Assembly (NCBI GenBank): GCA_037045225.1
Contig: JBAOHZ010000009.1
Location: 1,736,001-1,800,000, forward strand
Length of the DNA stretch: 64,000 bases
Reading direction: 5' to 3'
From: Nitrospira sp.
GTDB taxonomy: Bacteria; Nitrospirota; Nitrospiria; Nitrospirales; Nitrospiraceae
The notes under the pieces were generated by a model that made no database searches, was not told where the DNA came from, and saw nothing but the letters and a program-made list of their open reading frames with translations. The translations under genes and the position numbers were made by a program. Position 1 is the stretch's first letter. Every line of letters begins with the position of its first letter. Positions 17,127 through 25,831 of the stretch are shown here, in pieces.

Positions 17127-17364
17127 CGCATCCTACCCAGGAGCCCTACCCAGTTCAACCCGTATTTTGCCACGACGATTCGGACGAACTGCATGTTCAC
17201 GGCCAGGCCATCCAGCAAGGACGCAGCAAGCAACCCGGCGAATCGTACAGGTGTCATACGGCGAACCACTGAGGTTCACGACGCGCTGAATCACGCGCGT
17301 CACATTTGTGAACGCCGCTGGCGACGTGTTTCAACGGCTTGCTAGGCATTTCCCGCGGTCTTGT

Positions 17365-17370
17365 TATAAT
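17365..17370 (+). promoter_or_regulatory. -10 element (TATAAT) directly before tdh
   Basis: A perfect TATAAT lies 7 nt before the tdh ATG, which would put the transcript start on or next to the A of the start codon. The -35 is weak: TTGCTA at 17339-17344 has a 20-bp spacer. The result would be a leaderless mRNA. No ribosome-binding site is seen, in agreement. Confidence 0.5.
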
Positions 17371-17376
17371 GAGCCC

Positions 17377-18411
17377 ATGCGCGCACTCGTGAAGACCGCC
17401 GCTCAACCGGGCCTGACCTATACCGATCGCCCCGATCCCACACCAGGCCCGTCAGATGCCGTTATCCGCGTGAAAGCCACGTCCCTGTGCGGAACCGATG
17501 CCCATATCTATAATTGGGATGCCTGGGCTCACAGCCGCATCCACCCTCCCAGGACGATCGGACATGAAATGTGCGGCGAAGTGGTGGCCGTGGGAGCAGA
17601 TGTCACACTCGTGGGCGTCGGCGACTATGTCGCGGCCGAATCGCACTTGACCTGCGGCGCCTGCTTTCAATGCCGCACCGGCCAGGCCCACGTGTGTAAG
17701 CACTACCGGATTCTCGGCGTCGATCTGGACGGGTCGTTTGCCGACTATGTCGTGCTCCCGGAAACCGTGCTGTGGAAAACGTCTCCGGACATTCCGCCCG
17801 AGCTGGCTTGCCTGCAGGAACCGTTAGGGAATGCCGTCGATGCGGCCCTGGTAGAGGACTTGACCGGTCACACCGTCCTCATCACCGGCTGCGGCCCGAC
17901 CGGCCTGTTCGCGGCGGCTGTCGCCCGCACTGCAGGAGCCGCTACCATTCTCGCCACCGACGTCAGTGATTACCGCCTGGGCTTGGCCAAACACGTGGGC
18001 GTCGATCACGTCTTCAATGCGAAGACCGACGGCCCGGAAGCCATCGCCGCCGCAATTCTCGATATCACGAAAGGAGAAGGCGTCGATGCGTCACTGGAAA
18101 TGTCCGGACACCCCACGGCCTTGCACCATGCCTTTCGGGCCGTGAAGAACGGCGGGCGCGTGACGCTGTTCGGCATTCCGACCGGCCCCGTCACCTGCGA
18201 CCTCGCCAACGAGGTCATCTTCAAAGGTATCCGTGTTCATGGGATCACTGGTCGTCGCCTGTTCAGCACGTGGTATCGCCTGGCCGGTCTCTTCAAAGCC
18301 GGCCTCAATATCCGCCCGGTCCTCACCCACACCTTCCCGCTCAAGGACTTCGCCCAAGGATTTGAATTGATCAACTCCGGCCAATGCGGCAAAGTAGTCC
18401 TGTTTCCATGA
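17377..18411 (+). CDS. tdh: L-threonine 3-dehydrogenase (zinc alcohol dehydrogenase family)
   Basis: This 344-residue medium-chain dehydrogenase oxidises L-threonine to 2-amino-3-ketobutyrate with NAD+. The catalytic zinc ligands fall in SLCGTDAHIYNWD and TIGHEMCGEVV, and the structural zinc in CGACFQCRTGQAHVC. The Rossmann loop reads ITGCGPTGLFAA. The HIYNWDAW segment is characteristic of threonine dehydrogenase and not of generic alcohol dehydrogenases. kbl follows 76 bp downstream, giving the classic pair for threonine breakdown to glycine and acetyl-CoA. Translation may begin on a leaderless mRNA. Confidence 0.92.
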   Translation: MRALVKTAAQPGLTYTDRPDPTPGPSDAVIRVKATSLCGTDAHIYNWDAWAHSRIHPPRTIGHEMCGEVVAVGADVTLVGVGDYVAAESHLTCGACFQCRTGQAHVCKHYRILGVDLDGSFADYVVLPETVLWKTSPDIPPELACLQEPLGNAVDAALVEDLTGHTVLITGCGPTGLFAAAVARTAGAATILATDVSDYRLGLAKHVGVDHVFNAKTDGPEAIAAAILDITKGEGVDASLEMSGHPTALHHAFRAVKNGGRVTLFGIPTGPVTCDLANEVIFKGIRVHGITGRRLFSTWYRLAGLFKAGLNIRPVLTHTFPLKDFAQGFELINSGQCGKVVLFP

Positions 18412-18487
18412 ACGGTCCTGGCTGAGGCATCTTCTCAGTCGGCCGTCCGGACACGTTACGCCCGACTGTTCACGACTCACACAAATC

Positions 18488-19678
18488 ATGGCATACACGT
18501 CGCTTCAGAAAGCCGTCGAACAACAGTTGGCGGACATCCGTGCAGCCGGTCTCTACAAGACCGAACGGCAGATCCTGAGCCCGCAAAGTACCGAGATCCG
18601 TGTGGCCCAGGGGGATGTCATCAATCTGTGCGCGAACAATTACCTCGGGTTGGCGAATCATCCGGAGGTGAGGCAGGCAGCCGCCGATGGACTCAACGAG
18701 TTCGGCTATGGGATGGCTTCCGTCCGATTCATTTGCGGCACGCAACAGCTGCACACAACCCTCGAACAGGCGATCAGCACCTTCTTCGGCACTGCCGACA
18801 CCATTCTCTATAGCTCCTGCTTCGATGCCAACGGCGGACTGTTCGAGAGCCTGCTCGACGAGCAGGACACGATCATCAGCGATGCCTTGAACCACGCAAG
18901 CCTGATCGACGGTATTCGGCTCTGCAAAGCCGCCCGCCTGCGCTATGCCCATGCCGACATGGCCGAGCTAGAAGCCCGGCTGACTGAATCGGCTGCGAGC
19001 CGGGTGCGCATGATCGTGACCGACGGGGTGTTTTCGATGGACGGCGATCTGGCACAACTCGACCGCATTGTGGAGCTGGCCGATCGGTATGATGCGGCGG
19101 TGGTCGTGGACGACAGTCATGCCACCGGAGTATTGGGAACAGGCGGGCGCGGCACCCCGGACCAGTTCGGAGTCGCCGGACGGGTTGATCTGATTACCAG
19201 CACCCTCGGGAAGGCGCTCGGTGGCGCAACCGGTGGGTTTACCACAGGCCGGAAAGAACTCATCGAGCTGTTACGACAACGTTCCCGGCCCTATCTCTTC
19301 TCGAATAGTCTGCCACCGGTCATTGCCGCGGCCGCATTACAAGCCATCGAGCTGGTCGCGCAAGGCAACAGCCTGCGTCACACCTTGATGGAGCACGCCC
19401 GCTGGTTTCGAGGACAACTGACGGCGCTGGGCTTCAGCCTCGTGCCCGGAATCCATCCCATCATTCCAGTCATGCTGGGGGAGGCGGCGGTCGCAACACG
19501 GATGGCCGACCGTCTACTGCAGGAAGGGATCTATGTCGTGGGGTTCAGCTATCCGGTGGTCCCGAAAGGGCAAGCTCGCATTCGTCTGCAACTGTCTGCC
19601 GCCCACACCCACGAGCAACTCGAACGAGCGGTTGTCGCGTTCGCCAAAGTAGGCCGTGAACTCAAAGTGATCACGTAA
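18488..19678 (+). CDS. kbl: 2-amino-3-ketobutyrate CoA ligase (glycine C-acetyltransferase)
   Basis: This 396-residue PLP enzyme cleaves 2-amino-3-ketobutyrate with CoA to glycine and acetyl-CoA, the second step after Tdh. It is an alpha-oxoamine synthase: NLCANNYLGLANH near the start, DDSHATGVLG for the cofactor ring, and the Schiff-base lysine near residue 243 in TSTLGKALGGATGG. Length and N-terminus agree with Kbl; related enzymes such as 8-amino-7-oxononanoate synthase differ at the start. It is convergent with mlaA, with only 4 bp between the two stops. Confidence 0.93.
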   Translation: MAYTSLQKAVEQQLADIRAAGLYKTERQILSPQSTEIRVAQGDVINLCANNYLGLANHPEVRQAAADGLNEFGYGMASVRFICGTQQLHTTLEQAISTFFGTADTILYSSCFDANGGLFESLLDEQDTIISDALNHASLIDGIRLCKAARLRYAHADMAELEARLTESAASRVRMIVTDGVFSMDGDLAQLDRIVELADRYDAAVVVDDSHATGVLGTGGRGTPDQFGVAGRVDLITSTLGKALGGATGGFTTGRKELIELLRQRSRPYLFSNSLPPVIAAAALQAIELVAQGNSLRHTLMEHARWFRGQLTALGFSLVPGIHPIIPVMLGEAAVATRMADRLLQEGIYVVGFSYPVVPKGQARIRLQLSAAHTHEQLERAVVAFAKVGRELKVIT

Positions 19679-19682
19679 CGCT

Positions 19683-20663
19683 TTACTCGCGAATCTGGTT
19701 CCGCCGTTTCTGAATGTAGGCATTCTTCACCGCCGTATACAAATCCAGCGTCGCTTCCTCGACTCCTTGAAATTTTTCCAGATTCAACGAGCGATCGTTC
19801 AGAATCTCTCCGACGCGGCTGCCAATCTGTGCGATGGACGAGGTCGTCCGGTTGTGATGAGCAACCAATGAAGGAATGCCGTTGATCTCAATAATAGGGA
19901 ACACCATCCAGTTGATCGGATTCAGAGCAATATCTCCGACAAACCCGACCAGATCCCGCAAGGTAAACGGCGGCAACAACGGCAACACCACGTAGGGGCC
20001 CGGTTTCATGCCGTAATACCCTAACGTCTGTCCGGTGTCTTCTTCCGGTGTGGTGATATTCATATACTTCGCGACATCAACTAGCCCGCCCAGCCCGAAG
20101 GTGCTGTTCAGCAGAAAGCGGCCGACCTCGGTCCCAGCGCCCGACAACTTGCCCTGAGCCAGATTGTTGATCAGCCGCGAAGGGAATCGTATGTTGTAGA
20201 ACACGTTGCCGATGCCGATCTGCACCGGGTTGGGCATGACCGCGTTATACCCCTGCGCGACCGGTTTGAGCACCCACCGATCCACCAGCCTATTAAACTC
20301 GAACACTTTCGTATTCACCGGCTCCCAGGGGTCATACTCTTCTCCCCCAGCAGGTTCGTCGCTCTTCGCAAAGGGATCGAAAAACGGATCTTCAGCCGGC
20401 TCGACCGTCGGTTCCGAGACAGGCGACGGCGCCTGCTTGTCCTCGGCCAAAGCCGCGTGAGGCGATGCGAGCGGGGTGGTGTCGACCGTGGCGGTTCCAC
20501 CCCCGTCAGTTTGATACTCCGGCACTGAGAGAGATTCAACCCCGGCACCTGTGGTCAATGTAGGGCGAGGCGGCCCGCCGGCACATCCCACCACCATCAG
20601 CAACACGACCGCCGACACCACTTCGAGAAACCGTCCCGCGCCTACACCTATCCGATGCACCAT
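19683..20663 (-). CDS. mlaA: MlaA-like outer-membrane lipoprotein (VacJ)
   Basis: The protein has about 326 residues. A lipobox (VVGC, Cys27) marks it as a lipoprotein. After an acidic, Pro-rich linker comes the MlaA domain: EEYDPWEPVNTKVFEFN, NVFYNIRFPSRLINN, RFLLNSTFGLGGLVD and PGPYVVLPLLPPFTLRD. MlaA removes misplaced phospholipid from the outer leaflet and passes it to the Mla retrograde path. GAGGAGGC directly precedes the ATG at 20663, so this start was chosen over upstream ATGs. Other mla genes are not adjacent. Confidence 0.9.
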   Translation of the reverse strand: MVHRIGVGAGRFLEVVSAVVLLMVVGCAGGPPRPTLTTGAGVESLSVPEYQTDGGGTATVDTTPLASPHAALAEDKQAPSPVSEPTVEPAEDPFFDPFAKSDEPAGGEEYDPWEPVNTKVFEFNRLVDRWVLKPVAQGYNAVMPNPVQIGIGNVFYNIRFPSRLINNLAQGKLSGAGTEVGRFLLNSTFGLGGLVDVAKYMNITTPEEDTGQTLGYYGMKPGPYVVLPLLPPFTLRDLVGFVGDIALNPINWMVFPIIEINGIPSLVAHHNRTTSSIAQIGSRVGEILNDRSLNLEKFQGVEEATLDLYTAVKNAYIQKRRNQIRE

Positions 20664-20883
20664 GCCTCCTCGACGAGAGCCCCTCATTCCCAATTTGACT
20701 TCAGTCCCGCTATTCGATAGCACGGCAAGCGAACGCACTCTAGCAGAATTATACGGACAGCTGCCAGCTGATGACGCCGCCTGCCGGTCTCACAGCCCAC
20801 CCCATGATCGCTCCAGGGCATCTTAGCAAGCAAGCCGATCCTGACGAGAAAAAAACGCAGACGGTGCAGAGCCTCTCTCCCCC

Positions 20884-21645
20884 TCAGCGACCGAGCGCCG
20901 CAGCAATAAAGGCGGAGAGTGTGGCAAAATAGGCCCGCCCACCGACCGACGGCACATCGTTGTGATCGGCGCCTCGCACGATGTAGAACTCCTTCGGCGC
21001 TTTCGCGGCGGCAAAGGCCCGTTGGCCCAATTCGATCGGGATAATGTCATCACGATCTCCATGCACAAACAGCTTGGGCAACGAAAGATGAGGAAGCCGA
21101 TCCTCCAATCGAAACGACGCGCCCAACAACCAGTGCAGCGGCAACCCCATATAATGGTGGCGAGCCACCGCCTCGATCGATGGGAAACAGGACTCCAGCA
21201 ACAGCCCCGTGGCAGGTCGCTGCGCCGCCAGTTCTCCAGCTACCGCGCCGCCTAAGGAACGGCCGAAAATCACGAGACGTTCAGGCCTGATCCGGCGAAC
21301 GTGCGTGAGATAGTCATGGGCCCCGATCGCATCCTGATAGAGTCCGGCTTCCGAGGGACGCCCCTGGCTCTTCCCGTATCCTCGATAATCGAAGAGAAAC
21401 ACCGACAACCCCAACCGATACAACGCACGAAGATTGTCCAGCCGGTGGACCATATTACCCGCATTACCGTGGCACCACAGCACGACCGCAGACCCGGCAG
21501 ACTGCTCCGCATACCAGCCGAACAATTTCGTTCCATCCGTAGCCTGAAACCAAACCTCCTGCAACGGCACACCGCCGGCGGCGGACCAATCGCCTTCTTC
21601 CCACGGATCCGGATGATAGACAAAGAATTGATCGAACAGACTCAT
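20884..21645 (-). CDS. Alpha/beta-hydrolase (ABHD17/Bem46-like serine hydrolase)
   Basis: This 253-residue hydrolase has an oxyanion-hole segment (WCHGNAGN), the nucleophile elbow GRSLGG (Ser130), an acid residue in HGDRDDIIP and a late catalytic His in GADHND. The order and spacing match the Bem46/ABHD17 group of esterases or thioesterases. There is no clear signal peptide, so it may act in the cytoplasm or on the inner membrane surface. It follows the outer-membrane protein gene by 6 bp and may share its transcript. Substrate unknown. Confidence 0.87.
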   Translation of the reverse strand: MSLFDQFFVYHPDPWEEGDWSAAGGVPLQEVWFQATDGTKLFGWYAEQSAGSAVVLWCHGNAGNMVHRLDNLRALYRLGLSVFLFDYRGYGKSQGRPSEAGLYQDAIGAHDYLTHVRRIRPERLVIFGRSLGGAVAGELAAQRPATGLLLESCFPSIEAVARHHYMGLPLHWLLGASFRLEDRLPHLSLPKLFVHGDRDDIIPIELGQRAFAAAKAPKEFYIVRGADHNDVPSVGGRAYFATLSAFIAAALGR

Positions 21646-21651
21646 GGCAGA

Positions 21652-22284
21652 TTAGAACCGCAGCCCCACCCCGACCACCCCATAATGAACGCGAAAATCT
21701 ACCGCGAGGCCGTCCCAATGGTAGTTGGCAGAAAAGTAGCGATACTCTCCGAACACGTAGACCTTCTGGCTGACCATGACTTGAGCCCCCGCCAGATACT
21801 GACGACCGAATGCGCGGGCGGACTCGAAATCCTGGTCGGCCCGTCCGGTGATGTTGGGATTGAGCAATGTTCCGTGCGACCAGCCGCCGCCGATGCCGAG
21901 GTAGGGCGTCACCGTCTCGCCCGGATACCGGAGCACCAGATTGATCATGGTATTGAGCACCAACAGATTTGAGCGCCCGGTCCCGTTCTGGTGGCCGTTC
22001 GCCGTATTCGGGAAAGAGAGTGCGCCACCATGCCCGTACGAATCAATCTCGATGCCCAGCATCCGGCGCGTAGCATGTGGAAAGAGGCCAACTTTCACCC
22101 CAGCGCCGAAGCCATGCTGGATTGAAGCCGACACCGTCTCACCTTGATTGTAGAGACTCTGATCACGCGGCCAGCTGCCTAGGAAATATCCAGCCAAATC
22201 GATCTCGCCAAATTCGGCGCTTCCGGCTGCAAACGGGTGCGACAATGAACCGACCAGAAAACACAGGAGGATGGGAAGCCACAT
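21652..22284 (-). CDS. Outer-membrane beta-barrel protein
   Basis: This ~210-residue protein has a signal peptide (PILLCFLVGSLSHPFAAGSA) followed by alternating amphipathic strands (VKVGLFPHATRRMLGIEID, VTPYLGIGGGWSH, VYVFGEYRYFSANYHW) and ends VVGVGLRF, with the terminal Phe typical of proteins inserted by BAM. It resembles small OmpA/OmpW-type barrels and some PagL-like entries, but I see no certain catalytic residue. A longer frame starts at 22350, inside the terminator hairpin of the upstream gene, so the ATG at 22284 is more likely. Confidence 0.75.
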   Translation of the reverse strand: MWLPILLCFLVGSLSHPFAAGSAEFGEIDLAGYFLGSWPRDQSLYNQGETVSASIQHGFGAGVKVGLFPHATRRMLGIEIDSYGHGGALSFPNTANGHQNGTGRSNLLVLNTMINLVLRYPGETVTPYLGIGGGWSHGTLLNPNITGRADQDFESARAFGRQYLAGAQVMVSQKVYVFGEYRYFSANYHWDGLAVDFRVHYGVVGVGLRF

Positions 22285-22331
22285 ACACGTCGTACCGTAC
22301 CATGCAGGAGGCCACTGAACGAAGAAAGAAA

Positions 22332-22366
22332 AAAGGGTCTTCGGGAGCATATCCCGAAGACCCTTT
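22332..22366 (-). terminator. Rho-independent terminator of the TRL-like gene
   Basis: Perfect 15-bp arms (22332-22346 and 22352-22366) enclose a 5-nt loop. On the minus strand the stem runs into TTTTTTCTTTC. It stands 24 bp after the stop of the TRL-like lipoprotein gene. Confidence 0.92.
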
Positions 22367-22389
22367 CCTCAGAGAGACAACGAACCGGA

Positions 22390-22716
22390 TCAGCTGCCCT
22401 TAACGATCGTGCACCATTCGCCAAGGATGCCGAGAATGTTCTTCGCTGAGTGGTCCACCGAAGCCACGGTGGTGATCCCGCCGGCCGCTTTCGCCGCCGA
22501 CACGCTGGCATCACCCGTCGCTACCCAGCCCAGAATCGAGGTACCGCAGGCCTTACCTTCCTTCGTGGCGCTGTTGTGGGTCGTGGCCACATCGCCATAC
22601 TTCGTTTCATTGTAGATTCCACCTGCCATCGGAGACGCCACGATCTGACAGCCCGTGAGGCTGAGATACGCTGCGCTGATCAGGCTCAGAGAAAACAAGA
22701 CGGTCACCTTCTTCAT
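22390..22716 (-). CDS. TRL-like small lipoprotein
   Basis: This 108-residue protein has a lipobox (LTGC, Cys23) after a basic and hydrophobic signal peptide. The mature part (QIVASPMAGGIYNETKYGD, GKACGTSILGWVATGDASV, AAGGITTVASVDHSAKNIL) matches the TRL-like family, small lipoproteins of unknown function. GGGAGGA lies just before the ATG, and a near-consensus sigma-70 promoter lies 61 bp upstream. A strong terminator follows, so this is a single-gene transcript, probably expressed well. Confidence 0.85.
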   Translation of the reverse strand: MKKVTVLFSLSLISAAYLSLTGCQIVASPMAGGIYNETKYGDVATTHNSATKEGKACGTSILGWVATGDASVSAAKAAGGITTVASVDHSAKNILGILGEWCTIVKGS

Positions 22717-22776
22717 AAGTCCTCCCTCTCGAGGTTAGTTGATGGCGCCCACCAAGTTGGGGCTCTACGTGGCGGG

Positions 22777-22805
22777 AGTATAGGTAACCTCTCTAGGCTT
22801 GTCAA
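22777..22805 (-). promoter_or_regulatory. Sigma-70 promoter of the TRL-like gene
   Basis: On the minus strand, a perfect -35 TTGACA (complement of 22800-22805) and a -10 TATACT (complement of 22777-22782) are separated by 17 bp. The predicted leader is about 50 nt. This is one of the best housekeeping promoter matches in the window. Confidence 0.85.
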
Positions 22806-23238
22806 TCGCAAAGCCGGTTTACGCGCGAGCGCCTCCGAATAGAACCGTACAAACCCTAGGTCCATATGGCCCCATCACGAAAAGGACCGTTGATGGGCCT
22901 CCTCAGCAGGCGACATCGGACTTCGCACACAAGGTGCGTCCGCGATGTCCGACGATCTAGGCGGGCCTCCATTACGTAGGAACGCCGGCAATTGTAAGCT
23001 CCTGCGAGCCCGAAGTGCTTGCGCCATCGAGAACTTCACCTCAGGCCACTCGGCTTCGTTGACCTCCGACAATCAGCTGCTGGCCGTCCCTATGGTGGCG
23101 GGGATACGATCGACCCCGACGCGGTGGCCGTGACGCTGAAACCCACTCAAGGTCTGGCCACATCCGAAGCACCGTCCCTGTCGAGCCTGACGCAATCGCC
23201 ACCCGTTCCGTAATCTCGTACCTGGCCATGCAGGCGCG
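22806..23238. other. Intergenic stretch with no supported gene
   Basis: These 433 bp lie upstream of the TRL-like promoter and beyond the stop of the DUF4105 gene. Short frames exist on both strands, but none has a plausible start or a recognisable protein. A small imperfect hairpin (GCAC-ACAAG-GTGC) lies near 22928. I see no RNA gene or repeat here. Confidence 0.5.
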
Positions 23239-25194
23239 CTAAAAAAACGCCTGCATCGTGAACAGGACATCGTTATCGTGATCGCGATGACTGTACTCCA
23301 GGCGAAGCGACCAATTCTGCGCGAGCGTATACCGCTGCCCCACTGACCAGCGCACATCGTCGGACTTCTCGCCTAACGCATACCTGAGATAGCCCGCCGA
23401 GGCCAACAGCCGCCACCGCTCGGCCAGATCGGCATACAGCCCCACCGATGCCCCACCGCCGACCCGATGTCGTTCTTCATAGGCCCGGCTGTAATTCCCC
23501 TCCACTTCCGCAAACGCAAACCACACCTCACGGCGGAGCAGATGCGTCTCCGTCGCTGCACCGATGCCACCACTGACATTCCAATTGCTGCAGAGCTCGC
23601 AGGTTCCATGCTTGATCGTCTGCATCCCGATGTTCAATTTCCAAGAGGGGGCATGGAACAAACTATCGATCGGTGACAGCGACAACACGTTCGCCAGGGT
23701 GGCCCGTTCAATCCGCGTCTGATCGGCCCGGTTGTAGTGACGCAGACTGATTGACCCGAGTTCGATCTGCGCATCCGGCGTATAGCCAGACTCAGGATCG
23801 AGCAGATCGTGATATCCGGCTCGCACACTGACCTCTTCGAAGGTATCGTTGTTTCGCCAGCCGCCGCCCAGACTCGCGCGGGATGTCTTGTGCCCTAGCT
23901 CCGGCTGCGTGGCGAAGGGACGAATCAAGAGATCTTGTGACGGAATCCGCAAGAGACTCCGTGCGGTCAAGATCTGCCGGTTGTGGTCTCGAGCCGTCGC
24001 TGCCTGCGCTTCGTCGCGCTCCCCCCTATACCGCACATAGTCGGACGCGACATCCAACACGAAGGCCTGACGGGCCGGCGGCAGGCTCCGAAGGTCCTCC
24101 GACTGAGTGGCGGACGCATCCTGCAGCAATCGCTTCACCATCTCCTGCTCAGGCTCCGACAGGTGTTCGCGTTTGCGGCGAATGAGTGTGACACGGGACG
24201 GACGAAATGCGATCTCTTTCACCAAGCCTGGCTCAGCCGCCAGCACCCGAACCGTGTCTGCCGGGACAGTCCAGAACCGGAACTGCTCGGTCAGATGCAG
24301 CGAAGGGTCCGCATATTCCAGCAAGGATAACAGATGGTAGGAACAGTTCTCCTTGAAGAAAAAGTAATCAAAGGAGGCGTTGCCGAGCTCCCAGGCATGC
24401 ATGAGGAGCCGACGAATTTGCGGCCCGTTGAAATTCAGCCGATACTCCCAGATATCGCGATTTTCGATGTCCCGATATTCCTGCACCTTGAGGTAATAGG
24501 GAATGGTGGAAAAGTATCCTCGATAGCCGCCGAAGATGCCGCGCACGGGATAGGCAAGACCTTCGTCAGGCGGCACATCCGCCGCGTAATTGATGGTATA
24601 GGCCAGAATGCGGGTGTGCGGCGTCTGCCCTTCCTGATCGATACGCAACAACGTGTGGCCGAACATGGACGCGGGATTGTTCATGAACGCCGACGGGAAC
24701 ACGAGCGTGATGGAGCGGGCGTGAAACTCCGCGATCCATCGTTCGAAGCGTTCGCAGGGCATGGGAGGCAGCTGCATCGGATCGAACGTCAACTGCTCCG
24801 CAAGCCAGCCGTAGCGCGCGACAAACGCACATTGAGCCGGTTGCTGAGAACGACCGACCAGGTCCGGTGAAAAAAACTGTTTCAGCGTCGCATCGAGCTC
24901 CGCCTGAGGATCGGTCTTGCCTTCGGGTGAGAGAAAAAACCCTGGGTCATCCTGTTCGCTTGTGTAGCCGCCGAACAGGTTGGCGCGATAGTGGAGCAGG
25001 AGCTGCCACTCACGCGCCTCCGCCAACCGAGCCTGACGAGCCTGTTGAAGAAGTTGCGTCACATAAGGCGCGGGCAAGTCTTCCGCTGCGACAGACGTCG
25101 CCAGAACAAGAAGCACCAGCAGAAAAGACAGGATGGGCACGATGGGAAGCAGAAGAACGGACAGGGCTCCGGTCAATGACCGGAGCCCTGGCAT
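23239..25194 (-). CDS. Lnb N-terminal-domain (DUF4105) protein with C-terminal barrel-like region
   Basis: The 651-residue protein begins with a long hydrophobic signal segment. Residues ~100-330 carry the DUF4105/Lnb N-terminal signature: ASMFGHTLLRI with a conserved His, and KENCSYHLLSLLEY with a conserved Cys and His. This fold is NlpC/P60-like; in Enterococcus Lnb it supports lipoprotein N-acyl rearrangement. Residues ~430-651 are alternating beta strands ending DVLFTMQAFF, with a terminal Phe as in outer-membrane barrels. The start codon overlaps a hairpin after the DUF3015 gene. Activity and location are inferred. Confidence 0.72.
   Translation of the reverse strand: MPGLRSLTGALSVLLLPIVPILSFLLVLLVLATSVAAEDLPAPYVTQLLQQARQARLAEAREWQLLLHYRANLFGGYTSEQDDPGFFLSPEGKTDPQAELDATLKQFFSPDLVGRSQQPAQCAFVARYGWLAEQLTFDPMQLPPMPCERFERWIAEFHARSITLVFPSAFMNNPASMFGHTLLRIDQEGQTPHTRILAYTINYAADVPPDEGLAYPVRGIFGGYRGYFSTIPYYLKVQEYRDIENRDIWEYRLNFNGPQIRRLLMHAWELGNASFDYFFFKENCSYHLLSLLEYADPSLHLTEQFRFWTVPADTVRVLAAEPGLVKEIAFRPSRVTLIRRKREHLSEPEQEMVKRLLQDASATQSEDLRSLPPARQAFVLDVASDYVRYRGERDEAQAATARDHNRQILTARSLLRIPSQDLLIRPFATQPELGHKTSRASLGGGWRNNDTFEEVSVRAGYHDLLDPESGYTPDAQIELGSISLRHYNRADQTRIERATLANVLSLSPIDSLFHAPSWKLNIGMQTIKHGTCELCSNWNVSGGIGAATETHLLRREVWFAFAEVEGNYSRAYEERHRVGGGASVGLYADLAERWRLLASAGYLRYALGEKSDDVRWSVGQRYTLAQNWSLRLEYSHRDHDNDVLFTMQAFF
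25163..25189 (-). terminator. Hairpin after the DUF3015 gene
   Basis: Perfect 13-bp arms (AGGGCTCCGGTCA, and its complement at 25177-25189) lie just beyond the DUF3015 stop. The T-run that follows is poor (TTCTTCT). The hairpin also encodes the first residues of the DUF4105 protein, so it may reduce read-through or translation of that gene. Confidence 0.55.
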
Positions 25195-25196
25195 TG

Positions 25197-25706
25197 TTAG
25201 CGGCTGACAGCTTGCGCGAGGACAGGGCTCTTCGAGACCGCGTCGTTCAACGTCTTCACCAACGCGACCGACGAGGTTTCACCATCCTGCACCAACGCCG
25301 TGTAGCGCTCTTGGGTTAACGCAAAAAACGCCGGATGCTGCTCGTCCGCAATCCCCATGAGCGAAGCCAGGGAAGCCAAATGCTCACCCTGTCCCTGCGC
25401 CATCTCCTGGGTCAAATTCTCGAAGTTCAGCAAGGCGAACATCGTGGTCTTTTGATCAGCCATGACTTGCCCATCGTTCGTGCAGCCGGACGTTCCCGAG
25501 CTGATGCCGAAGGTACCGCTGCCGAACGTGCCGTTGGTCGTCGCCATCATGACCTGCGGGCCGATATTCTTTTGATTCTTATAATCCGCCCAGGCCAGCT
25601 TCCCAAGACCACAACCAGGTCCGGTGTCGGGATTGGCAGCCATGGCCAAACCTGCCTGCGATACCACTGCGGCCACACCCAATGCTACGATGACTTGTCT
25701 CAGCAT
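25197..25706 (-). CDS. DUF3015-family secreted protein
   Basis: This 169-residue protein has a clear signal peptide cleaved at AMA-AN. The mature part begins PGCGLGKLAW and continues VMMATTNGTFGSGTFGISSGTSGC, a pattern I recognise as the DUF3015 family: two Cys and a Ser/Thr/Gly-rich block, then helices. Function is unknown in the family. GAGGAGG precedes the ATG, and a promoter with a perfect -10 lies 66 bp upstream. It ends 2 bp before the DUF4105 start. Confidence 0.85.
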   Translation of the reverse strand: MLRQVIVALGVAAVVSQAGLAMAANPDTGPGCGLGKLAWADYKNQKNIGPQVMMATTNGTFGSGTFGISSGTSGCTNDGQVMADQKTTMFALLNFENLTQEMAQGQGEHLASLASLMGIADEQHPAFFALTQERYTALVQDGETSSVALVKTLNDAVSKSPVLAQAVSR

Positions 25707-25771
25707 AAGTCCTCCTCGTTTAAACTGGTGGCTGACTCTATCCGCGCGACTACCTATTGATAGCCTGTCGC

Positions 25772-25800
25772 ATTATAGCCAACGTATCCTATCTTGTAGA
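25772..25800 (-). promoter_or_regulatory. Sigma-70 promoter of the DUF3015 gene
   Basis: On the minus strand a perfect -10 TATAAT (complement of 25772-25777) is 17 bp from a weaker -35 TCTACA (complement of 25795-25800, 4 of 6 matches). The spacing suits a housekeeping sigma factor. The leader would be about 60 nt. Confidence 0.7.
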
Positions 25801-25802
25801 GC

Positions 25803-25830
25803 AAAAAAAATCTGCGTGCCGCCACCGCAC
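25803..25830 (-). terminator. Weak terminator after the yfcE-like gene
   Basis: On the minus strand a short GTGC...GCAC stem (25816-25819 and 25827-25830) is followed closely by eight T residues (25803-25810). The stem is short, so the call is tentative. Confidence 0.4.
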
Positions 25831-25831
25831 C

